DNA of 64,000 nt from JACVRW01 sp963846505 (GTDB taxonomy: Bacteria > Actinomycetota > Thermoleophilia > Solirubrobacterales > Thermoleophilaceae), in assembly GCA_963846505.1 (NCBI GenBank), contig CAWJWD010000006.1:743589-807588 (forward strand), in the 5' to 3' direction. Below, piece by piece: positions 9,326-18,259 of this stretch. The translations under genes and the position numbers were made by a program. The notes below the pieces were generated by a model that saw only the letters and a list, made by a program, of their open reading frames with translations, was not told the DNA's origin and did not search any database. Positions within the stretch are counted from its first letter, which is position 1. The number at the start of each line of letters is the position of its first letter.

Positions 9326-9531
9326 CAGCCCTGGTCGCTCCGGGCCGCGACCCGCGGCGGCGGCTGCTCGTGGTGCAGGCGCGGCGGGTAGTACTCGGTG
9401 TCGTCCCGCTCGACGACGCGCGAGACGCGGTCGCCGGCGGCGAGCACGAGGTCGAGCGCCGGCGCCATCAGCCTGATCACTGCCTCGACGCGTGCGCGGG
9501 TGCGCACCTGGCCTGCGGTCAGTGTCGTCAT
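9325..9531 (-). CDS. small hypothetical protein of the CBS operon
   Basis: 68 residues (MTTLTAGQVRTRARVEAVIR...), helical N-terminal half and a Pro/Arg/His-rich C-terminal half. No family recognised. Both ends overlap the neighbours by one base (TGATG type), which implies translational coupling with the CBS protein before it and the membrane protein after it; this tight packing is the main evidence that it is a real gene. Confidence 0.6.
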   Translation of the reverse strand: MTTLTAGQVRTRARVEAVIRLMAPALDLVLAAGDRVSRVVERDDTEYYPPRLHHEQPPPRVAARSDQG

Positions 9532-9977
9532 CAGCCGCCTCGTTGGTGGAAGTAGAACTCGGGCAGTGCGGCCTTCGCGACCTCGGCGGTGATCTGCTGC
9601 GCCTGATGCAGGTCCCCGGCGCGCACGGCGAGGTCGTCGATCGTCACGATCCCGACCAGCTCCTCGCCCGACGTCACGGGCAGGCGGCGGATGCGGTGCT
9701 GGATCATCAGCGCGACCGCCTCCTCGACGTCCATCTCCCGCTCGCCGGTGACCAGCGGCCGCGAGGCCTGCCGTCCGACCGGCGTCGACGGGTCGACGCC
9801 GTCCGCCACGACGGCCAGCGCGAGGTCGCGGTCGGTGATCACGCCGACCGGGCGGTCGTGCTCGCAGACCACGACCGAGCCGACGTTCCGGTCGCGCATG
9901 AGCTCGCCCACGCGGCGCAGACTATCCCCTGCCGCCGCGACGACGACCCCTTGGGTCATGACGTCTCCGATCCGCAC
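9531..9977 (-). CDS. tandem CBS-domain protein
   Basis: 148 residues made of two CBS motifs: VRIGDVMTQGVVVAAAGDSL...VGSVVVCEHDRPVGVITDRDL, and RPLVTGEREMDVEEAVALM...RIRRLPVTSGEELVGIVTIDDL. Such stand-alone Bateman modules bind adenosine nucleotides and act as energy or hypoxia/stress sensors. The C-terminus (LPEFYFHQRGG) is short. GTG 9977 is chosen because the open frame upstream is antisense to the gamma-glutamyltransferase start. First gene of a three-gene overlapping operon. Confidence 0.85.
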   Translation of the reverse strand: MRIGDVMTQGVVVAAAGDSLRRVGELMRDRNVGSVVVCEHDRPVGVITDRDLALAVVADGVDPSTPVGRQASRPLVTGEREMDVEEAVALMIQHRIRRLPVTSGEELVGIVTIDDLAVRAGDLHQAQQITAEVAKAALPEFYFHQRGG

Positions 9978-10034
9978 GCGGGCGACTGTATCCGACGCCG
10001 TGTCGGCCGGAGCGACCCCGGGTACCGGCGACGC

Positions 10035-11656
10035 ATGATCCGACGTGTCGCGCTCCTGCTCACCGCCACGCTGTCCATGGCGGTCCTCACCGCTCCCACC
10101 GTCGTGGGCGGAGAACGCCGCGACGCCCGAGGCGTGGGCGTCCACGGCGAGCAGCGCGGCGCTCCGCACGCCAAGCAGCCCACCGCTGCCGGCCGCGGCG
10201 GCGCGGTCGCGACCGTCGACCAGCTCGCCACCGAGGCGGCGCTGCGCACCCTGCGCCGGGGCGGCAACGCCGTCGACGCGGCCGTCACCGCGGCCGGCGT
10301 GCTCGGCGTCACCGAGCCGTTCTCCTCGGGCATCGGCGGTGGCGGCTTCATGGTCATCCGCACCCCGCACGGCAAGGTCACGACGATCGACGCGCGCGAG
10401 GAGTCGCCCGGTGCGATGACCGCGCAGTCCTTCTTCGAGGACGGCGCGCCGCTCGCGTTCGACCCGGCGCGCTTCAGCGGCCTCTCGGCCGGCGTGCCGG
10501 GCACCGTCGCCGGCTGGCAGCGGGCGCTGAAGCGCTACGGCAGCTGGTCGCTCGCTCGCACGCTCGAGCCGGGCGCCCAGGTCGCCCGTCGCGGCTTCGA
10601 GGTCGACGACACCTTCTTCGGCCAGGTCGAGGGCAACGTCCCCTACTTCGACGACGTCCCCTCCACCGCGGCGATCTACCTCGACGCCGACGGCACCCCG
10701 CGCGACGTCGGGGCTCGCCGACCCACAGCCGCTATCGCGGCCTCGACGTCTACGGCATGGGCCCGCCCTCGTCCGGCGGCTCGACCGTCGGCGAGGTGCT
10801 CAACGTCCTCGAGGGCTACGACGACCTCGACGCCGACCGCACGCGCGCGCTGCACCTGCTGCTCGAGGCCTCGCGCTACGCCTTCGCCGACCGCGGCGCC
10901 TACCTCGCCGACCCGGAGTTCTTCGACGTGCCGCTCGCCGGCCTGCTGTCCGACGACTTCGCCGCCGAGCGCCGGGCGCTGATCGACCCCGAGCACGCCG
11001 CCGCCAGCCCGGTGGAGCCCGGCGACCCGACCGACAACGCGGCCGACGCCGGCCGCGGCCACGCCGACGTCTCGCACCCGCGCCAGTCGACCACGCACTT
11101 GGTCGTCTCCGATCGGCGCGGCACGGTCGTCTCCTACACGTTCACGATCGAGTCGATCGGCGGCAACGGCATCGTCGTGCCCGGCTACGGCTTCCTGCTC
11201 AACAACGAGCTGACGGACTTCGACTACGCCGACCCGGACCGTCCCAACGCGCCGGCGCCCGGCAAGCGCCCGCGCAGCTCGATGAGCCCGACGATCGTGA
11301 CCCGCCATGATCGCCCGTTCCTGGCCGTCGGCTCGCCGGGCGGCTCCACGATCCCGGGCACCGTGCTCAGCGTGCTCGTCAACCGGCTCGACCTCGGCGC
11401 GACGCTGCCCGAGGCGATCGCCGCACCGCGCGCCGTCGAGCGCAACGGCGCCGCCAGCACCGCCGAGCCGGCGTTCGTCGCATCGCCCGAGGGTCAGGCG
11501 CTGGTCGCGCAGTACGGCCACGCGTTCACGCCGATGGACGAGATCGGCGCCGCCACCGGCATCGAGCTCGGCCGCCATGGCAGCGTGCTCGCCGCCGCCG
11601 AGCCGCAGCGCCGGGGCGTCGGCAGCGCCGCGGTCGAGTGGCCCGCGCGCCGCTGA
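10035..11656 (+). CDS. gamma-glutamyltransferase with internal deletion and frameshift
   Basis: Exported Ntn hydrolase that cleaves gamma-glutamyl bonds (glutathione and relatives). Signal peptide at the N-terminus, then GGNAVDAAVTAAGVLGV and EPFSSGIGGGGFM of the large subunit. The small subunit begins at the catalytic Thr in STTHLVVSDRRG, followed by SYTFTIESIGGNG and SSMSPTIV. At 10710-10712 the frame changes and the normal 80-90 residues between YLDADGTPRDVG and THSRYRGLDVYGMGPPSSGG are missing, so the protein is about 540 residues instead of about 600. This is either a real deletion (loss of function likely) or an assembly collapse. Stop TGA 11654-11656. Confidence 0.85.
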
Positions 11657-11670
11657 GTACAGTTGGTCGC

Positions 11671-11950
11671 ATGAGCTCGGAAGACCCCTTCGGCGGACTG
11701 TTCGGCGACCCCGACGAGCTGCGGCGGCGGATGGCGGAGTTCGCCGAGCAGATGCAGGGAGCGCAGAGAGGTTGCCTGGGCCGACAACGCGATCAAGCTC
11801 GCCGTGGACATGACGGTCTCCGGCATCGAGCGCCTCAACCTCCAGGGCAACGCAGAGCAGCAGACGCAGGACCTGCTGCAGGCGATGCGCACGATCTTCC
11901 CGGAGGCCGTGATCCTCGTGCGCGAGGCGCGCGAGGGCTTCGGGACCTAG
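11671..11950 (+). CDS. small hypothetical protein, one frameshift
   Basis: About 93 residues: MSSEDPFGGLFGDPDELRRR... then, after one extra base at 11767, EVAWADNAIKLAVDMTVSG...FPEAVILVREAREGFGT. Amphipathic helices, no recognised domain; the N-terminus is superficially like YbaB but the rest is not. The extra A falls after a CAG codon (CAG/CAA both Gln). The gene ends at TAG 11948-11950, which shares the palindrome CTAG with the probable end of the convergent membrane-protein gene. Confidence 0.55.
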
Positions 11951-12962
11951 CCCTCGCCCGCAGCCGGCGCTCCCGCTGGCGCCGCTCGTCCTCGGTCGCC
12001 CGGTCCTCGCGCCCCTGCGCGATGACCTCCTTGAAGCTGCGGATGCGGAAGAGGAAGACGAGCGCGGCGAAGCCGATCCCGAACGTGAGCGCGCCGACGA
12101 AGATCTGCTGGCCGACCGAGTAGGCGGCCACCGTGCCACCGGCGGCGGTGCCCGCGAACACCTTCACCAGCAGCGCCTGCTGCACGCCCGCCCCCTGCGG
12201 CGTGAACGGCACCGCCGCCGAGACCGCGTTCACGCCCAGCACCAGCAGCACGTTCTTCACCGAGCCGCCGACGTTGAAGGCCTCCAGCAACATCCAGAAG
12301 GCGGCGAAGCGAAACAGCCAGCCGACGAACTGGACGGCGAACACCTCACGCAGGTAGCGCCGCCGGTCCTCGAAGATCGTGAAGCCCTGACGCACGCGCG
12401 ACCAGAACGCCTTCACGCGCACCGACAGCAGCGCGAAGCCGACCAGCACCGCGATCGCCAGCAGCGTCAGCAGGAAGAGCGTGAAGCGCGGGTGCTGGGC
12501 GAAGTAGGAGAGGTCGAAGGCGTTCAGGTTCGCGAAGTCGGGCGGCTTGGGGAAGACGCCCTGGGTGAAGGCGAACAGCAGGATCAGCGAGCCCATCGCG
12601 ACGTCGAAGCCGAGTTCGACCACGAAGGTCGCCGCGACCGCCGGGTAGCTCGAGTTCGGCACCGAGGTCTTGGTCAGGAACAGCCGCACCACGTCCCCGC
12701 CGCGGGCGGGGATCACGGAGTTGAAGCCGTAGCCGGCGAAGTAGGCGCCCCAGACGTACTTGAACGGGAAGCGCTCGTCGGGGTAGGCGGCGCGCAGGAT
12801 GTTGAAGCTCGCGCGGGCGCGCAGGCTGAGGTACGTCGTGAACAGGATCGCTGCCAGCAGCAGCGATCCCCAGCGCACGTCGGCGAGGTTCGAGAAGAAG
12901 TCGTCGACGGCGTCGAAGAACGACTGGAACGACTCCCCGAGGGTGGCGCTGAGTGGAGCCAC
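11835..12962 (-). CDS. UPF0104/LPG-synthase-like integral membrane protein
   Basis: 375 residues as read; seven or more TM segments (WGSLLLAAILFTTYLSL, FVVELGFDVAMGSLILLFAF, FTLFLLTLLAIAVLVGFALL, FVGWLFRFAAFWMLLEAF, NVLLVLGVNAVSAAVPFTPQ, IFVGALTFGIGFAALVFLF). The signature FNSVIPARGGDVVR in an early loop and PFTPQGAGVQQALL late in the protein is that of the lysylphosphatidylglycerol-synthase TM/flippase-like family. The Arg/Pro-rich tail after RQRER reads antisense through the neighbouring gene; one missing wobble base near 11967 would end the protein at TAG 11947-11949 (…RPAAGEG), exactly back-to-back with that gene. Confidence 0.85.
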   Translation of the reverse strand: MAPLSATLGESFQSFFDAVDDFFSNLADVRWGSLLLAAILFTTYLSLRARASFNILRAAYPDERFPFKYVWGAYFAGYGFNSVIPARGGDVVRLFLTKTSVPNSSYPAVAATFVVELGFDVAMGSLILLFAFTQGVFPKPPDFANLNAFDLSYFAQHPRFTLFLLTLLAIAVLVGFALLSVRVKAFWSRVRQGFTIFEDRRRYLREVFAVQFVGWLFRFAAFWMLLEAFNVGGSVKNVLLVLGVNAVSAAVPFTPQGAGVQQALLVKVFAGTAAGGTVAAYSVGQQIFVGALTFGIGFAALVFLFRIRSFKEVIAQGREDRATEDERRQRERRLRARARSRSPRAPRARGSRPPGRSCASPAAGPASAALRCPGG

Positions 12963-12969
12963 GGGCGCG

Positions 12970-13452
12970 CTAGAGCTCGAGCGCCACGCCGCGACCGGGG
13001 ACCGGCGAGGACTGGACGATCGACGTCGTCGTCTGCCCGAAGGCGACGAAGCGGTCGATCAGCTCCTCGAGGTGCTCGACGTCGCGCACGTGCGCGCGCA
13101 TGAAGAAGCAGTCGTCGCCGGTGATGCGATGGCACTCCACCACCTCGGGCGTGTCGCGTGCCAGCTCGGCCACCTTGCGCAGCTCGCGCGGCGCGGGACG
13201 GATGCGGATGATCACCGTCAGCGCGTAGCCGAGCGCGCGCGGGTCGAGCACGGCACGGTAGGCGCCGATCACGCCGTCGCGCTCGAGCCGCTGCAGCCGC
13301 TCGGCGACGGCCGGCGCCGACAGGCCGACACGACGTGCGAGCTCGGCGACCGACAGCCGCGCCTCGGTCTGCAACTCGTCCAGCAGGCGCCGATTCGTGT
13401 CGTCCAGCAGATCGACGGCATTCGAGCCGTTTCGCCGTTCGTTCACAGGCAT
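12970..13452 (-). CDS. Lrp/AsnC family transcriptional regulator
   Basis: 160 residues: N-terminal winged helix (LLDELQTEARLSVAELARR, VGLSAPAVAERLQRLERDG) and C-terminal RAM/AsnC ligand domain (VIIRIRPAPRELRKVAELAR, ECHRITGDDCFFMRAHVRD). Such regulators sense amino acids. It is divergent from the EamA exporter starting 65 bases away, the classic Lrp-regulator/amino-acid-exporter pair, so the exporter is its likely target. Confidence 0.93.
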   Translation of the reverse strand: MPVNERRNGSNAVDLLDDTNRRLLDELQTEARLSVAELARRVGLSAPAVAERLQRLERDGVIGAYRAVLDPRALGYALTVIIRIRPAPRELRKVAELARDTPEVVECHRITGDDCFFMRAHVRDVEHLEELIDRFVAFGQTTTSIVQSSPVPGRGVALEL

Positions 13453-13516
13453 ACGCCGCAGCCTACCCAGCCGTTGGCCATGTACAGCATGGGTCGCGGA
13501 GAGGAACCTGACGCCC

Positions 13517-14399
13517 GTGCGTCGCAGCCCGCCACCGCAGCTCTACTTCGTCGTCAGCGCGGTCTTCCACTACCTCGGCCCGGCCTTCGCCGTGCTGCTG
13601 TTCGCGCGCGTGGAAGTGCTCGGCGTCGCCTGGCTGCGGATCGCCTCCGCGGCGCTCGTGTTCGCCGTCTGGCGGCGGCCATGGCGCGCGTTCGCCGCGC
13701 TCAACCGCGACGGCCGCCGGCTGCTGCTCGCCTGGGGCGCCGTGTTGGCGCTGATGAACTGCTGCTTCTACCTCGCGATCGACCGGCTGCCGCTCGGCAC
13801 CGTCGCCGCGATCGAGTTCCTGCCGGTGATCGCGCTCGCCGCCCTCGGTGCGCGGACCCGGCGCAACGTCTTGGCGCTCGCGCTGGCGGTGCCGGGCGTG
13901 TACCTGCTCTGCGACGTGCAGCTCGCCGGGGAGCCGCTCGGCGTGGCGCTCGCCTTCGTCAACGCGCTGCTGTTCGCCGCCTACATCGTGCTCGCCCACC
14001 GGGTCGCGCAGCACGGTGCGCTGAGCGGCATCGACGGCCTCGCCGCCTCGATGCTGATCGCCGCCGTGGTGGTCACGCCGCTCGGCGGCTGGCAGGCCGC
14101 GCCTGCGCTGCTCGACCCGATCGCCCTGCTGGCCGGCATCGGCGTCGGCCTCTCCTCCTCGGTCATCCCCTACGTCTCCGACCAGCTCGCCATGGCCCGC
14201 CTGCCGCGAGCGACCTACGCGCTGATGGTGTCGCTGCTGCCCGCCACGGCGACGGTGATCGGCGTGGTCGTGCTGGCCCAGATCCCGACGGCGACCGAGC
14301 TCGCGGGCGTCGCGCTCGTGATCGTCGGCGTCGCGCTGCACCGCGAGCCGGGCGGAAGCGAACCGGACGCTTCTCACACTCCCCGTGGAGAACGGCTGA
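13517..14399 (+). CDS. EamA/RhtA-family metabolite exporter
   Basis: About 290 residues with ten TM helices in two EamA repeats (first from LYFVVSAVFHYLGPAFAVLL, second from ALAFVNALLFAAYIVLAHRV). The loop AIDRLPLGTVAAIEFLPVIALA and SDQLAMARLPRATYALMVS are typical of RhtA-like threonine/homoserine exporters. GTG 13517 is preceded by GAGGA. The frame as read runs on to 14587 through the next gene; one extra base at 14351 would end it at TGA 14397-14399 (…ENG), 12 bases before the methyltransferase start, which I take as the real end. Confidence 0.85.
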
Positions 14400-14411
14400 G
14401 ACGATCGCCCC

Positions 14412-15059
14412 GTGGCGGGCGAGCTGAACCAGTGCGCCGGGCCGTTCGGCGCGTTCTACGACGTCTACATCGACCAGCCCTGGCTCGCGTCGCCGATCGG
14501 CCGCCTGATCTGGGGCATCGACGTCACGCCGATGTACGCGAGCATGGCGGCGCTGCGGACGCTGCCGCCGGGCGCGACCGTGGTTGACGTGCCGAGCGGA
14601 GGCGGCGTCCTGCTGCGGGAGCTCGACCCCGGCCAGGACGTCCGCTTCGTCGCCGTGGACGCTTCGTCGGCGATGCTCGAGCGGCTGCGCGCCAAGGCGG
14701 CCAAGCGCGGCCTCGCCCAGGTCGAGACCGTCGAAGCCGACATGCGCCGGTTGCCGCTGCCCGACGCCAGCGCCGACCTCGTCTGCAGCTACAGCGGCCT
14801 GCACATGATCAACGACCCCGAGGCGGCCATCGCGGAGATGGCTCGGGTGCTGAAGCCGGGCGGCCAGCTGCTCGGCAGCAGCTTCACCGAGCAGGGCGCG
14901 CGCAGGAAGCGCCGGCTCTTCCGCGCCGGCGAGCGCCGCGGCCACGCCGTCCCACCGCGCGACGGCGCGACGCTGCGGCGGCTGCTCGAAGGCGCGGGCC
15001 TACGGGACGTCGAGCTCGACGGGCTCGGCTTCGTCGTCTTCAGCGCGCGGCGCGCCTAG
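14412..15059 (+). CDS. class I SAM-dependent methyltransferase
   Basis: 215 residues. Motif I VVDVPSGGGVLL, acidic end of beta2 FVAVDASSAMLE, motif ADMRRLPLPDASADLVCSYSGLHMI (motifs II/III), then EMARVLKPGGQLLGSSF, the Methyltransf_11/UbiE-like pattern. Motif I has VPSGGG where DxGxGxG is usual. GTG start at 14412. Probably cotranscribed with the exporter. Substrate unknown. Confidence 0.85.
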   Translation: MAGELNQCAGPFGAFYDVYIDQPWLASPIGRLIWGIDVTPMYASMAALRTLPPGATVVDVPSGGGVLLRELDPGQDVRFVAVDASSAMLERLRAKAAKRGLAQVETVEADMRRLPLPDASADLVCSYSGLHMINDPEAAIAEMARVLKPGGQLLGSSFTEQGARRKRRLFRAGERRGHAVPPRDGATLRRLLEGAGLRDVELDGLGFVVFSARRA

Positions 15060-15070
15060 CGACGAGCACG

Positions 15071-16267
15071 TCAGTGCTCAGGTACTCCCGCCGGCTCCAA
15101 TCCCATGTGCCGCCGCATGAAGCGATCGAACTGCGGCACCGTGAACTTCGCGAAGCCGTACCGCGGCGTATAGAGCAAGCCCTTGTTGATGAGCCGGGCG
15201 CGTAGCGGGGCGACTTGCTCCGAAGACTTGCCGAGCACTTCAGCGACGTCCGCCGCCTTCTGCGCATCGGGACCCAACTCCGCCATCGCACGCATGTAGC
15301 GGCGTTCCTCAGCCGTGGAACGCTGAATTCGCGAGCGAAAGAAGCTCTCATCGAGTTCCGCCTCCACGAGCTCCTGAGCAGTCTCGGCATCGGAAGCCGT
15401 GATGTCTGGGCCCTCGGCGAGGTTCCAGACGGCCCGGCCGAACTCCTGGATGAAATAGGGGTAGCCCTCGGTGTACTCGAGGATCGAGTCGACAGCCCCA
15501 GACTCGAACTCCACCCTCTCGGCCCGCGCCGGCTCGACCAAAGCGGCCGTGGCTGCGTCGCGATCGAGCTCGCCGATCATGGGGAACTTGAAGAGACGCT
15601 TGGCATAGGACTTCGCATCACCGGCGAGACCTGGGAGCTGTGGAAGCCCGGCTCCCGCAAACGTCACCGGCAACTGTCGCTGCACGGTCCGATGGACGGC
15701 CCCAATCAACGCTTCGAGCTCAGGCTTCGACAGGAACTGAATCTCGTCGAACAGGAAGATCACCCCGCGGTCGCTCTCCAGAGCGGCATTGCCAATGGCC
15801 TCGAATACGTCGGCAAGGTCCTCGTTCAAGTCTCCGGTGTCGGCTCGGCCTGCCTGTGCATCGACATCGAGCCCGCCGGTCAGAACGCCGTCAGGCTGCA
15901 CGGTGAGAGAGAAGGACTTCAGGATGGCCGCGGCATTCTGCGCCCGCTCTCCCCAGCGCACCCTGGGCGAGATCTGGAGCAGGGCACGGCGCGCGAGGTT
16001 CGCCATCTGAGGGCCGAAGTCGGTGTTCTTCGATACCTCCGCATCGACTGGGACCCAATCCTCCTCCAGGGCAATCTTCTGGTACTGCCCGAGCAAGACG
16101 GTCTTCCCGACTCCGCGCAGACCGGTCACGATCAAGGACTGCTCGGTGTAGCCACGACTCAGGCGCTTGAGCAATACCCGGAAGTCCTCGACCTCCGCCC
16201 GGCGGCCTGCCAAGTAGCGTGGAGGCGCACCGGCGTTCGGGGTGTAGGGGTTGTTCGCCCGATCCAT
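15071..16267 (-). CDS. AAA ATPase (Orc1/Cdc6-like, COG1672 type) with C-terminal winged helix
   Basis: 398 residues: Walker A TGLRGVGKTVLL at about residue 50, Walker B VIFLFDEIQFL at about 165, sensor-like LPVTFAGAGLPQLPG, and a C-terminal helix-turn-helix (QKAADVAEVLGKSSEQVAPL). Its GC content and codon use are clearly less extreme than neighbours (ATA, AAT and AGC-rich stretches), which suggests horizontal acquisition. It sits alone downstream of the peroxiredoxin and its start is embedded in nested inverted repeats (16268-16325). Biological role unknown; relatives are often selfish or defence-like orphan ATPases (inference). Confidence 0.8.
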   Translation of the reverse strand: MDRANNPYTPNAGAPPRYLAGRRAEVEDFRVLLKRLSRGYTEQSLIVTGLRGVGKTVLLGQYQKIALEEDWVPVDAEVSKNTDFGPQMANLARRALLQISPRVRWGERAQNAAAILKSFSLTVQPDGVLTGGLDVDAQAGRADTGDLNEDLADVFEAIGNAALESDRGVIFLFDEIQFLSKPELEALIGAVHRTVQRQLPVTFAGAGLPQLPGLAGDAKSYAKRLFKFPMIGELDRDAATAALVEPARAERVEFESGAVDSILEYTEGYPYFIQEFGRAVWNLAEGPDITASDAETAQELVEAELDESFFRSRIQRSTAEERRYMRAMAELGPDAQKAADVAEVLGKSSEQVAPLRARLINKGLLYTPRYGFAKFTVPQFDRFMRRHMGLEPAGVPEH

Positions 16268-16325
16268 CCTTGACGAACTTAGCAGGGTTTAGCGGAAATC
16301 GATAAATCCCGCTAACAGGTCAAGG
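16268..16325 (-). promoter_or_regulatory. nested inverted repeats before the AAA ATPase
   Basis: In 58 bases there are outer arms CCTTGAC (16268-16274) and GTCAAGG (16319-16325), middle arms TTAGC (16279-16283) and GCTAA (16311-16315), and an inner perfect pair TTAGCGG (16289-16295) and CCGCTAA (16309-16315). The centre ATCGAT is itself palindromic. It fills the gap between the peroxiredoxin stop and the ATPase ATG, so it is an autoregulatory operator, a hairpin in the 5' leader, or both. Confidence 0.5.
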
Positions 16326-16802
16326 TTGGCGCCGCTGAGCAGTCGCGAGTCGGGCCAGTTCAGCCAGCACCTCGTCGTCGTGCGTCTTGGGCGAGGCCTT
16401 GGGGATCACGTGGGCGATCGTGCCCTCGGGGTCGACGATCAGCGTCATGCGCTGGGCGCCCCAGTACTTCTTGCCGTACATCGACTTCTCGACCCAGGCG
16501 CCGTACTGCTCGGTGACGGCGTGGTCCTCGTCGCCGAGCAGCGTGAAGTTGAGCGACTGCTTGTCGTGGAAGCCCTTGACGCGCTTGACCGGGTCGGGCG
16601 AGACGCCGAGCACCGTCGCCCCGGCGGCCTCGTAGTCGGCGCGGCGGTCGCGGATGCCGCAGGCCTGCGTCGTGCAGCCGGGCGTGTCCGCCTTGGGGTA
16701 GAAGTAGAGCACGACGGTCTTGCCGCGCAGGTCGCTGAGCTTGACCGGGTTGCCGTCCTGGTCTGGCAGCTCGAAGTCTGGTGCGGTGTCTCCCACGTTC
16801 AT
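16320..16802 (-). CDS. bcp: thioredoxin-dependent thiol peroxidase (Bcp/PrxQ)
   Basis: 160 residues, 2-Cys peroxiredoxin Q type. DFELPDQDGNPVKLSDLRGK, then YFYPKADTPGCTTQACGIRD with peroxidatic Cys and, five residues on, the resolving Cys; R in QRMTLIVDPEG completes the site. Reduces H2O2 and organic hydroperoxides using thioredoxin. Lies upstream of the AAA ATPase in the same direction and is divergent from the ECF sigma factor 66 bases away. Confidence 0.95.
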   Translation of the reverse strand: MNVGDTAPDFELPDQDGNPVKLSDLRGKTVVLYFYPKADTPGCTTQACGIRDRRADYEAAGATVLGVSPDPVKRVKGFHDKQSLNFTLLGDEDHAVTEQYGAWVEKSMYGKKYWGAQRMTLIVDPEGTIAHVIPKASPKTHDDEVLAELARLATAQRRQP

Positions 16803-16867
16803 GGGCGGGCACTAAAGCAGGCCGGGCTGCCGAACCACCGCGCGTCGCGCTGCGTATACCTTCGACG

Positions 16868-17419
16868 GTGGTGGCCCGCAGCGACGCAAGCCTGGTCGAG
16901 GCGCTGCCGCAGGACGGCAGCGGCGAGGACCTGCGCGAGCTCTACCGCCGCTACTCGGGCGAGCTGTTCGGCTTCGCCTGCCACGCGCTCGGCGACCGGG
17001 AGCTGGCCGAGGAGGTCGTCCAGGACGTGTTCGCGCGCGCCTGGCGCCGCGCCGACGACTACGACGCCTCGCGCGCGAGCGTGCGCACGTGGCTGTATGC
17101 GATCACCCGCAACCGCATCGTCGACGTGCGTCGCCGCGCCGCGGTGCGACCGGCGCTCGCCGACGGCCGCGAGCCCGAGGCACCCGAGCAGCCGACCGAG
17201 CCGCTCGAGCAGGCCGTCCTGCGCTGGCAGCTCGCCGCCGCCCTTTCCCGCCTGACGCCCGAGCACCGCGAGGTGATCCGCCTCGCGCACTGGGGCGGCC
17301 TGACCCTGCGCGAGATCGCCGAGCGCAAGGGCATCCCGCTCGGCACGGTCAAGAGCCGGACGTCGTACGCGCTGCGCAGCCTGCGGCTCGTGCTCGACGA
17401 GATGGGAGTGGAGGCGTGA
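16868..17419 (+). CDS. ECF RNA polymerase sigma factor
   Basis: About 183 residues: region 2 (LYRRYSGELFGFACHALGDR, EEVVQDVFARAWRRADDYD, RTWLYAITRNRIVDVRRR) and region 4 (LTPEHREVIRLAHWGGLTLR, EIAERKGIPLGTVKSRTSYA). No SnoaL extension. GTG codons at 16868 and 16871 are both plausible starts. The stop overlaps the GTG of the anti-sigma gene (GTGA), a coupled sigma/anti-sigma pair. Confidence 0.92.
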   Translation: MVARSDASLVEALPQDGSGEDLRELYRRYSGELFGFACHALGDRELAEEVVQDVFARAWRRADDYDASRASVRTWLYAITRNRIVDVRRRAAVRPALADGREPEAPEQPTEPLEQAVLRWQLAAALSRLTPEHREVIRLAHWGGLTLREIAERKGIPLGTVKSRTSYALRSLRLVLDEMGVEA

Positions 17420-18186
17420 CCGGCTGCGACGCCTACGGCGACCTGCTCGGCGGCTACGTCCTCGGCGCACTCGAGGCGGACGAGGTCGAGACGATGCGTC
17501 ACCACCTGGAGACCTGTCGCGCCTGCGCAGCCGAGCATGCCGCGCTCGCCGGCCTGCCGGTGCTGCTGAACGCCGTCGAGCCGTCGGACGTCCCCCCGCC
17601 GCAACCGTCGCCGGCGCTCGAAGAGCGAGTGCTGGACCACTGGGCCCGCGAGCGCCGCGAGAGTCACGTCGCCGGAGAGGGACGGGACGTGGCCGCGCAG
17701 CGCGGCGGATCCGCGCCAGAGCCTGGCGCTGCCCCCCGGCGCGGCACACGCCGGGGGGCGCGCGGGCTCGCCCGCTGGTGGCGGCCCGCCACCGGCGTCG
17801 CCGCGCTGGCGGCCGTCGTCGCGGTCGCCCTGGCGATCGCGTTGCCGGGCGACGGCGACGAGCCCTACGCGCACGGCACGCTGCGGCCCGCGGCCGGCGC
17901 GGCGAACGCCTGGGGCACGTTCACGGTCGAGAACGTGTCCGCCGGCACGCGCGTCTACCTCAGCGCGGACCGCCTGCCCGCCCGCGGCGACTACGAGGTC
18001 TGGTGCGTGCGCAGCGACGGGCGCTGGATCAGCGGCGGCAGCTTCCGCCCGCGCGCCGACGGCTCGGCGGCCGCGACGCTCACCGCCGCCGTCGAGCCGG
18101 GCGAGTACCACCACGTGGTGGTCACGCAGGGCGGCGACGAGGGCGAGCGCGGGCCCGAGGTACTGCGCGGCAAGCTCGTCTACTGA
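17416..18186 (+). CDS. zinc-finger anti-sigma factor with RskA-type C-terminal domain
   Basis: 256 residues. N-terminal ZAS domain with HHLETCRAC (H-x3-C-x2-C) that binds the sigma factor; Pro-rich linker; single TM segment TGVAALAAVVAVALAIALP; extracytoplasmic anti-sigma-K/RskA domain (NVSAGTRVYLSADRLPARGD, YEVWCVRSDGRWISGGSFRP). Translationally coupled to the sigma gene by GTGA. Followed 73 bases later by a copper lipoprotein that may belong to the regulon. Confidence 0.9.
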   Translation: MTGCDAYGDLLGGYVLGALEADEVETMRHHLETCRACAAEHAALAGLPVLLNAVEPSDVPPPQPSPALEERVLDHWARERRESHVAGEGRDVAAQRGGSAPEPGAAPRRGTRRGARGLARWWRPATGVAALAAVVAVALAIALPGDGDEPYAHGTLRPAAGAANAWGTFTVENVSAGTRVYLSADRLPARGDYEVWCVRSDGRWISGGSFRPRADGSAAATLTAAVEPGEYHHVVVTQGGDEGERGPEVLRGKLVY

Positions 18187-18259
18187 CCGGGACTTCGAAC
18201 CGCCCACGCCTGCGCTGCGTAGACCGGGACGCAGAGTCCACGTCCTGGAGGTCATCCCG

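Noticed and set aside
9978..10370. N-terminal extension of the CBS protein upstream of GTG 9977
   Set aside because: It is antisense to the gamma-glutamyltransferase signal peptide and has no CBS or other features.
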